This document shows positions 6,416 through 12,038 of a stretch of 12,038 nt of DNA, piece after piece (position 1 is the first letter of the stretch; each line of letters starts with the position of its first letter). Both the position numbers and the translations under genes were made by a program. Under the pieces are notes generated by a model. That model was not told the origin of the DNA. It was given only the letters and a program-made list of their open reading frames with translations, and searched no databases. This DNA is from Bacteroidota bacterium (GTDB lineage: Bacteria > Bacteroidota > Ignavibacteria > Ignavibacteriales > Melioribacteraceae). The DNA lies in contig JAEXOD010000205.1 in the NCBI GenBank assembly GCA_023447335.1, forward strand, positions 1-12,038, given 5' to 3'.

Positions 6416-7009
6416 ATGAGAACAAAAGAAGGTAACAAAGAAAAAGATATAATGGACGCAGCGATAAAAATATTTGCCGAAAGCGGATTCCATTACAGTA
6501 AGATTGCCAAAATAGCAGAAGTAGCAGGTGTAGCAACCGGCAGTATCTATATGTATTACGAAAGTAAAGAAGATATATTACATAAAATATTTAATTCTAT
6601 TTGGGAAAATTTATATAACGAGCTTGTTACTCTAACAAATAAATCAGATTTAAAAGCCCCCGAAAAACTTGATTCAATGATAGATTTAATAATTGATGAG
6701 TTTACTCAAAACCCTGATTTAGCTTTGGTGATAGTTAACGAACAGAATAATTTTCAAAAGAATACCTTCACCGAATTTACACCTTACTACAATAAATTTT
6801 TAGATTTGGCAGTACAAGTAATTAAAGAAGGGATTGACCAAAATTATTTTAGTAAGAATGTGGATTTATTTATTTTTAGATATTATGTATTAGGAGCAAT
6901 ACGTAATATTTTAAACAATTGGGCAGTAAATCCTAAAGCTTTTCCGCTTAATAAAATAAGGCAAGGAATTAAATATTTTACAAAATACGGACTATTTGAA
7001 AATAAATAA
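6416..7009 (+). CDS. TetR/AcrR-family transcriptional repressor
   Basis: A 197-aa dimeric DNA-binding regulator of normal TetR length. The N-terminal ~60 residues are a TetR_N domain: helix 1 DIMDAAIKIFAESGF (11-25), then the helix-turn-helix with SKIAKIAEVAGVATGSIYMYY (28-48) and the typical KEDIL after it. This pattern resembles FadR/AcrR-type repressors. The C-terminal ligand-binding part is helical and poorly conserved, so the inducer cannot be guessed. It is first in a run of efflux genes. Identical operator-like palindromes lie at its own promoter (6381) and 13 nt before its downstream neighbour's RBS region (7018). It therefore probably represses itself and the pump, with release by a pump substrate. 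Family assignment is firm; the regulatory role is inferred. Confidence 0.93.
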   Translation: MRTKEGNKEKDIMDAAIKIFAESGFHYSKIAKIAEVAGVATGSIYMYYESKEDILHKIFNSIWENLYNELVTLTNKSDLKAPEKLDSMIDLIIDEFTQNPDLALVIVNEQNNFQKNTFTEFTPYYNKFLDLAVQVIKEGIDQNYFSKNVDLFIFRYYVLGAIRNILNNWAVNPKAFPLNKIRQGIKYFTKYGLFENK

Positions 7010-7022
7010 TTTTAATTATAAT
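6995..7022 (+). promoter_or_regulatory. Possible internal promoter before the tolC-like gene
   Basis: TTTGAAA (6995-7001), inside the tetR 3' end, and TATAAT (7017-7022) are separated by about 15-18 nt depending on which -35/-33 form is used. TATAAT overlaps the operator at 7018, so a bound repressor would block it. The promoter match is moderate. Confidence 0.35.
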
Positions 7023-7039
7023 GAATAATGATTCATTAT
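7018..7039 (+). promoter_or_regulatory. Putative TetR operator O2
   Basis: ATAATGAAT-AATG-ATTCATTAT is a perfect 9-bp inverted repeat around 4 bp, filling half of the 43-bp tetR-tolC gap. The inner 16 bp are the reverse complement of O1. Its length and symmetry are typical of a TetR-dimer site. It is the better-formed of the two copies. Confidence 0.7.
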
Positions 7040-7052
7040 GACGGAGATTTAA

Positions 7053-8519
7053 ATGAAAAAAAATAAAATGGGTTTGTTTAGTGTATTAATTTTAATTATT
7101 ACAATTTCTGTTTCTGCCCAGGAATTAACAATTAAAGATGCATTAAACATAGCACTAAACAATAATGAGAAGATAAAGCAGTACAAAGAAAAACTTGAAC
7201 AAAAAGAATATGAAGTATTAACTGCCTGGGGTAATTTTCTGCCATCGGTTAGTTTGGATGGGTCTTATACACATTTAAATGAACAACTTGAGATTGATTT
7301 AAGTCCTATTCGTTCTGCAATGATTCAAATGCAATCTGGAACACAGGTTGAATTAGCCAACATTTATAATGTATTAGCAACAGGAACTCAGCTAACAAGC
7401 GTTCAGAAGGGCTCATTATTAAATAAATATTTGGGTGATTTGAACAATTTATTGCCGGAATTTAAACAGACCTTAAAAAAACAAGATTATTATCAAGCTG
7501 CATTTGTAGGCGTGCAGCCTCTGTTTTTAGGCGGCAAATTGTGGGCTGCAAAAACTTTTGCTGAATCAGAAAGAGAAGCTGCGAAAATTGAATTACAAAA
7601 AATTGAAAATGAAGTTACAAGCGAAGTGTTTATTAATTGCTTTAACTATATGCTAGTAACTCAAGTAGTTGAAACCCGAAAAAATGTACTTGACGGAATG
7701 AAACGTCATGAAAAAGAAGCACAAAAACTATTTGACGAAGGTTTAATAGCCAATTATCATTTATTAAGAGCAAAAGTTGCTGTTTCGGAAGCTGAAAGAA
7801 ACTTAAGCGATGATTTGAATAATCTTGATTTGGCAATGATAGCATTAAAAAGTAGCTTAGGTATTGATGACTCAACAAAAATAATATTAAAAGATTCGCT
7901 TTCGTTTTATGACAATAAGTTAGTTGTAGCCGAAATGCAAAAATTGGGCGAATTTAATCAGCCGATACTAAAAATTATTGAGCAAAAAAAAGTAGCAGCA
8001 ACTCAAAAGTTTAATGTAGAAAGAAGTAGCTTTTTACCGCAAATTGCAGCCTTTGGCAAATATGAAATTTATCCTCAATATCTTTCTGCTTTAGAACCAA
8101 GATGGGCAGTAGGCATACAATTTAAATTTAATATATTTAACGGATTTAAAGACTACACTAAATTAGAATCTGCAATACATTTAGAAAATGAAGTTGATAT
8201 GATTTATGCAGGAGCAAAAAGGCAAGTTAATTTATGGGTAAATAAAGCTTATAAAGATATGGATAACTTTAGGAATAAATACCATAAGTTAGAAGCATCT
8301 TATAATTTAGCAAAAGAAAACTTGCGGATGAACGAAAAACGGTTTGAAAGCGGTTTAGGTACTTCCTTAGAAGTTATTGATGCTCGTTTGTCTTTGGAAA
8401 AAGTTGAAATTGATAGATTAGTGGCATTAAATCAATATTATAAATCGCTTACCGAGCTTAATTTGGCTGTTGGTAATCCGGTTAATGTTTTAAATATTTT
8501 GGATAATTCGGAGAAATAA
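7053..8519 (+). CDS. TolC-like outer-membrane efflux protein
   Basis: A 488-aa outer-membrane factor, which forms a trimeric channel across the outer membrane and periplasm for a tripartite exporter. A signal peptide is visible (MKKNKMGLFSVLILIITISVSA, cleavage after residue 22), with no lipobox Cys. The mature protein begins QELTIKDALNIALNNNEKIK, the usual opening of OEP repeats, and has two long helical repeats, the second ending in RFESGLGTSLEVIDARLSLEKVE. The residues from about 70 to 145 are a longer-than-usual segment between the first strand pair and PLFLGGK. GGAG (7043-7046) lies 6 nt before the ATG. The next gene starts 2 nt after its stop, so it is translationally linked to the adaptor. 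Family certain; cargo unknown. Confidence 0.93.
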   Translation: MKKNKMGLFSVLILIITISVSAQELTIKDALNIALNNNEKIKQYKEKLEQKEYEVLTAWGNFLPSVSLDGSYTHLNEQLEIDLSPIRSAMIQMQSGTQVELANIYNVLATGTQLTSVQKGSLLNKYLGDLNNLLPEFKQTLKKQDYYQAAFVGVQPLFLGGKLWAAKTFAESEREAAKIELQKIENEVTSEVFINCFNYMLVTQVVETRKNVLDGMKRHEKEAQKLFDEGLIANYHLLRAKVAVSEAERNLSDDLNNLDLAMIALKSSLGIDDSTKIILKDSLSFYDNKLVVAEMQKLGEFNQPILKIIEQKKVAATQKFNVERSSFLPQIAAFGKYEIYPQYLSALEPRWAVGIQFKFNIFNGFKDYTKLESAIHLENEVDMIYAGAKRQVNLWVNKAYKDMDNFRNKYHKLEASYNLAKENLRMNEKRFESGLGTSLEVIDARLSLEKVEIDRLVALNQYYKSLTELNLAVGNPVNVLNILDNSEK

Positions 8520-8521
8520 AA

Positions 8522-9511
8522 ATGAAAATTAAAAAAAGTTATATAATTTTATCTTTACCGGTTTTAATTGTAATTGTTGCTTTGGCATTTTTAGCGTTTT
8601 CAACCGCAAACGATGAATTTATAGAAATGACCGGAATAATTGAAACAACCGAAGTTGATGTTGCTTCTAAAATTCCGGGTAGAATAGATAGTATTTATTT
8701 TGATAAGGGAGATATGGTTAAAAAGGGGGAAATAATTGCTAAATTGGAAAGCAAAGAGATGACTGCTAAAGTTGAGCAAACAAAAGGATTAATGGAAGCC
8801 GCAAAAAGTAAGTTAGAAATGGTAAGAAACGGTGCGAGGATTGAGGAAAAAACTCAAGTTGAAAAATTATATCATCAAGCCAAAGAACAGTTTGAATATG
8901 CGGAAAAAACTTATAAAAGATTTAAAGAACTACATAATGAAGGGGTAATATCTTCACAGGAATATGACGGTGTTCTTTTTAAATACAATAGTGCAAAAGA
9001 CCAGATGGAAGCTGCTAAAGCTAAATATGATATGGTTATGAAAGGAGCGCGTTACGAAGAAATTGATGCGGTAGAAGCTTTGTTCCATCAAGCGGAAAAC
9101 GGATATAACGAAGCGATGGTTTATTTTAAAGAGCTTGAAATTAAAGCACCTGTTGACGGCGAGATTGCAAATAGAATTAGTGACCCGGGAGAAGTTATTG
9201 CCTCCGGCTATCCTCTGTTCACAATAATTAGACCTGAAGAATCTTACGTATTATTACAAGTAAGAGAAGATAAACTTAATACATTTAAAAAAGGAGCAAA
9301 GTTTACAGGTAAAATTCCTGCGTTAGACAATAAAGAAACAGAATTTACCGTCACTTATATTGCAAGTATGGCAGATTTTGCAACTTGGAGACCTACGAAT
9401 CAAAAAGGGGATTTTGATTTGAAAACCTTTGAAATTCATCTTAAAAGTAATGAAACCATTAAAGATTTAAGACCCGGTATGACAGTTAAACTTAATATTC
9501 CAAAACAATAG
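8522..9511 (+). CDS. HlyD-family periplasmic adaptor (membrane fusion protein)
   Basis: A 329-aa adaptor linking inner-membrane permeases to the TolC-like channel, similar in build to YhiI/YbhG. It has a single N-terminal membrane anchor (about residues 7-27) and a first biotinyl-lipoyl half (EVDVASKIPGRIDSIYFDKGDMVKKGE, 44-70). A long alpha-helical hairpin (about 80-200) follows, then the second lipoyl half (ELEIKAPVDGEIANRISDPGEVI, 204-226) and a beta-barrel. The hairpin carries an internal repeat offset by 71 residues: MEAAKSKLEMVRNGARIEE (91) with MEAAKAKYDMVMKGARYEE (162), and HQAKEQFEYA (118) with HQAENGYNEA (189). This gives the two arms similar surfaces. GGAG in the end of the upstream gene can serve as RBS. 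Confidence 0.93.
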   Translation: MKIKKSYIILSLPVLIVIVALAFLAFSTANDEFIEMTGIIETTEVDVASKIPGRIDSIYFDKGDMVKKGEIIAKLESKEMTAKVEQTKGLMEAAKSKLEMVRNGARIEEKTQVEKLYHQAKEQFEYAEKTYKRFKELHNEGVISSQEYDGVLFKYNSAKDQMEAAKAKYDMVMKGARYEEIDAVEALFHQAENGYNEAMVYFKELEIKAPVDGEIANRISDPGEVIASGYPLFTIIRPEESYVLLQVREDKLNTFKKGAKFTGKIPALDNKETEFTVTYIASMADFATWRPTNQKGDFDLKTFEIHLKSNETIKDLRPGMTVKLNIPKQ

Positions 9512-9520
9512 TATTACAAG

Positions 9521-10699
9521 ATGAAGACGAACTCACCGGTATTAAAAATTGCCATTAGGGAATATCACAGAATTATTGAGCGAAAAACCCTTTTTGTGTT
9601 ATCTATTATTTTGCCGTTTTTTATATTTATGTTTTTTGCACTTTTATATAAAAACGAAATTGTAAACAATGTACCTATCGGGGTTTTAGATATGGATAAC
9701 ACTGAAACATCTTTGTTGGTTACAAGATATATTGATGCAACATCTTATATTAAAATAGCAGATCAATATTATGATATTGAAGAAGTAAAAAGAGATATAA
9801 GAAAAGGGAAGATACACGGAGCGGTTTATTTACCACATAATATGGAAAAAAATCTTAAAGCAGGGAAGCCGGTTTTTGTAACTATTTACAAAAACACATC
9901 AAATTTGGTTATAGGTAATTTAATTTATAAAGATGCAATGACGGTAATTAAAACCATTTCCGGCGGTGTGTTACTTAAAAAGTTAAAATCAAAAGGTATG
10001 CATCCCGAAAAAGCATATAATATTATGCAGCCCATTAAGGTTGAAACCAAATCATTATATAACCCAAATTATAGCTATTTAAATTATTTGGTGCCGGGTT
10101 TATTAGCGTGTATGTTGCAGATGATTATAATGCTTAGCGGAGTTTTGATTATTTCCTCAGAATTTGTACATAACACTTTTACTGAATTAGTAGAATTGGC
10201 AAATCAAAATGTATTTAACATTATATTAGGTAAATCGTTACCACATATATTATTTCATTTTGTGACAGCTATTTCTATAATTGGAATTATTTTCCCTTTG
10301 TTTAATTTGCATGTTGCAGGGGCAACATTTAGCTTATTGTTGCTGTTTTTGGTTTTTATACTGGCTTCTTTTTTCTTAGCGTTTATGATCTCGTCATTAT
10401 TTCACGATCAAATGTTTGCGACTGAGCTTGCATTGTTTATCAATACGCCGGCTTTTTTATTTAGCGGCTTCACATTCCCGTTAACATCAATGCCGCTATT
10501 GCATAATATATTTGCCGCAATTATTCCGTTTACCCATTTTTTGTACGGGTATTTGATGATTTATCAAATGGGAACACCACTTAGTTATGCAATAGGATTT
10601 ATAGGTAATTTATCATTATTTATAATTATATCACTAATTGTAATTATATTTTCAATGAAACGACATATTAAGTCGGAATTAAACAGACAGAATGGTTAA
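9521..10699 (+). CDS. ABC-2-type exporter permease, first of two
   Basis: A 392-aa inner-membrane protein of the YbhS/YbhR/YhhJ kind. TM1 spans about 24-43. A large extracytoplasmic domain follows (44-186; VPIGVLDMDNTETS is the usual start). The motif NPNYSYLNYLVPGLL leads into TM2 (189-213), and further helices lie near 236-260, 267-291, 299-322 and 355-377. The cytoplasmic side has charged TELVELANQN after TM2, the probable coupling region to an ATPase. No Walker A or B motif is present, so it cannot hydrolyse ATP by itself. It starts 9 nt after the adaptor gene and its last 8 nt overlap the next permease, so a heterodimer is likely. Substrate unknown. Confidence 0.9.
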   Translation: MKTNSPVLKIAIREYHRIIERKTLFVLSIILPFFIFMFFALLYKNEIVNNVPIGVLDMDNTETSLLVTRYIDATSYIKIADQYYDIEEVKRDIRKGKIHGAVYLPHNMEKNLKAGKPVFVTIYKNTSNLVIGNLIYKDAMTVIKTISGGVLLKKLKSKGMHPEKAYNIMQPIKVETKSLYNPNYSYLNYLVPGLLACMLQMIIMLSGVLIISSEFVHNTFTELVELANQNVFNIILGKSLPHILFHFVTAISIIGIIFPLFNLHVAGATFSLLLLFLVFILASFFLAFMISSLFHDQMFATELALFINTPAFLFSGFTFPLTSMPLLHNIFAAIIPFTHFLYGYLMIYQMGTPLSYAIGFIGNLSLFIIISLIVIIFSMKRHIKSELNRQNG

Positions 10700-11864
10700 A
10701 CTTATGCAGAAATTAAATTATATATATAATGCAATTAAAAGAGAGATTTTGGTAATTACGCATGATGTTAATATAATATCGGTAATTTTAATGGCACCTT
10801 TATTTTATGCATTTTTCTATTCAACGGTTTATATTAACAAAGTTGAAAGTAAATTACCCGTAGCAATTTTAGATTATGATAATTCTATTGCATCTCAAAA
10901 GCTAATTACTGATTTGAATGCTCATCAAATGATTAATATTGAGAACAAAGTTCTCGATTATGAATCAGGTAAAAAGCTTTTAGAACAAAATGAAGTTCAG
11001 GGATTAATTATTATTTCTAAAGGATTTGAATCTGACATTAAACAGATGAAAGGGACAAAAATTAAGGTATATTTAAATACTACTCGATTTTTAGTATCAA
11101 ATGATATTAATAAAGCAGTAACCGAAGTTATACTGGATAAGGCGATAGAATACAGAAAAGAGTTTTATAAAAATCAAGGTTACAGTATAGAACAGTCAAA
11201 AGAACTTGTCGATCCTGTTAGATTTGATATGCGTCCTTTGTACAATACAACCGAAAGTTACGGTGATTTTATACTTCCGGGATTACTAGCGTTAATTTTG
11301 CACCAAACTTTATTAATAGGATTAGCAGAAAGTGTTGCAAAAGAACGAGAAGAAAAAACATTAAAAGAATTGTTTGCAACTGCCGGAAATAGACCGTTAA
11401 TTGCACTACTAGGGAAAACAGCTTTTTATTTCTTCTTGTTTGCTGCATATTCTTTTTTCTTTTATTCGGTAAACTTTAAACTGTTTAATTTAAGTTTAAA
11501 CGGGGATATGAATTTATTAGCGTTAATAACTTTGTTATATATTTTGGCGGTATTGTTTTTATCAGTTTTTATCGCTACATTTTTTGAAAGAAAGATAATT
11601 TCGTTGCAGGTTTTTGCCTTTACGTCTATACCTCTTTTTTTAATTTCAGGTTATAGTTATCCATCTCAGGCAATACCTTGGGGTATGCAGTTTGTTTCTA
11701 ATCTATTGCCGAGTACGGCTTATTTATCGGCTCAAGTAAGGTTAACACAAATGTCGGCATCTTTTAGCGAAATTTTACCGGAAATAATAAAACTTTCAAT
11801 TTTTGTTGTTGTCGGATTTTTAGCTTCAAGTTATCGGTTTTATAGATTATATAAGGAAGTTTAA
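10692..11864 (+). CDS. ABC-2-type exporter permease, second of two
   Basis: A 390-aa paralogue of the preceding permease with the same plan. TM1 spans about 27-48, an extracytoplasmic domain covers about 50-190 (LPVAILDYDNSIASQ), then RPLYNTTESYGDFILPGLLAL enters TM2 and about four more helices follow. The loop AESVAKEREEKTLKELFAT (212-230) is the classical ABC-2 cytoplasmic coupling segment, better preserved than in the first permease. The start could be ATG 10692 (8-nt overlap with the upstream gene) or ATG 10704, four codons later; the overlap form suggests translational coupling. There is no nucleotide-binding domain and no ATPase gene follows within 174 nt. It is the last gene of the operon in view. 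Confidence 0.9.
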   Translation: MVKLMQKLNYIYNAIKREILVITHDVNIISVILMAPLFYAFFYSTVYINKVESKLPVAILDYDNSIASQKLITDLNAHQMINIENKVLDYESGKKLLEQNEVQGLIIISKGFESDIKQMKGTKIKVYLNTTRFLVSNDINKAVTEVILDKAIEYRKEFYKNQGYSIEQSKELVDPVRFDMRPLYNTTESYGDFILPGLLALILHQTLLIGLAESVAKEREEKTLKELFATAGNRPLIALLGKTAFYFFLFAAYSFFFYSVNFKLFNLSLNGDMNLLALITLLYILAVLFLSVFIATFFERKIISLQVFAFTSIPLFLISGYSYPSQAIPWGMQFVSNLLPSTAYLSAQVRLTQMSASFSEILPEIIKLSIFVVVGFLASSYRFYRLYKEV

Positions 11865-11898
11865 AAACAAAAATTCTTATAAAAAAAATTAACATGGG

Positions 11899-11919
11899 GC
11901 GCTTTTAGTGCAAATTTTT
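11899..11919 (+). terminator. Weak terminator candidate after the efflux operon
   Basis: GCGC (11899-11902), loop TTTTA, GTGC (11908-11911), then AAATTTTT. The stem is only four pairs, one of them G-T, so it is weak. It is the only terminator-like structure I see in the 174 nt after the last permease. Confidence 0.3.
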
Positions 11920-11927
11920 GGTACTTC

Positions 11928-12038
11928 CTAAAAAAAAATAAAAAAAATAAAAAAAGATTTGGAAAAAAATAAAAAAAGTGTTAATTTTGAAGTGCCCTCA
12001 AACCCTCCTTTGCCCAGGCGCCTCTAAGGCGCTAAACC
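11928..12038. other. A-rich tract followed by an abrupt GC-rich edge
   Basis: 11928-11978 is almost only A, with isolated T and a GATTTGG interruption, in AAAAAAAT-like units. From 11991 on the composition changes sharply (about 62% G+C in the last 47 bases). It contains the hairpin GCGCCT-CTA-AGGCGC (12018-12032), and AGGCGC also occurs twice 11 bp apart. No gene is recognisable on either strand, and the GC-rich segment is cut by the window end. Confidence 0.4.

Noticed and set aside
8792..9115. Internal duplication in the HlyD-like gene as a novel event
   Set aside because: Similar repeats on the two arms of the helical hairpin are usual in YhiI/YbhG-type adaptors, so it is recorded only in the gene entry.
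12018..12032. tRNA or other structured RNA gene at the right edge
   Set aside because: Only one short hairpin is visible before the window ends; no cloverleaf or known RNA core can be traced.

Overview
The window is AT-rich (about one third G+C by eye) and every recognisable gene lies on the + strand. Protein families and some promoter matches point to the Bacteroidota/Chlorobiota (FCB) group. The tetR promoter fits the Bacteroidota form TTG-N20-TAnnTTTG, and the GyrA and M1-peptidase sequences have the look of that group. A clear Shine-Dalgarno in front of tetR is less typical of Bacteroidia, so I do not name a class or genus.

Left third (1-5419): the 3' part of gyrA, cut at the window edge just upstream of the quinolone-resistance region and containing the catalytic tyrosine. 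A PLP-dependent Cys/Met-metabolism enzyme follows 39 nt later, resembling methionine gamma-lyase but lacking that enzyme's diagnostic Cys-Lys-Asp triad. It ends in a strong intrinsic terminator. Next comes an exported M1-family zinc metallopeptidase, whose true start is the ATG at 3530 and not the TTG upstream of the terminator.

Middle (5420-6415): about 1 kb without a gene, densely packed with several unrelated small repeat families. The most striking is a three-unit, roughly 152-bp-period array of alternating REP and inverted-REP hairpins. The REPs carry a GTAG tetranucleotide immediately 5' of a perfect hairpin, the signature of elements recognised by RAYT (TnpA-REP) transposases. Beside it are CATGAA/TTCATG palindromes with a degenerate second copy, three dispersed mini-hairpins with covarying stems, a heptamer tandem repeat, and short direct repeats.

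Right half (6416-11864): an efflux operon of TetR regulator, TolC-like outer-membrane factor, HlyD-like periplasmic adaptor and two ABC-2-type permeases, with tight spacing or overlap. A 16-bp operator-like sequence occurs, in opposite orientation, both at the tetR promoter and in the tetR-tolC gap. This suggests that TetR represses its own gene and the pump genes. No ATP-binding subunit is encoded in the window, so the energy source of the exporter is open. The window ends in an A-rich tract followed by an abruptly GC-rich edge of unknown nature.
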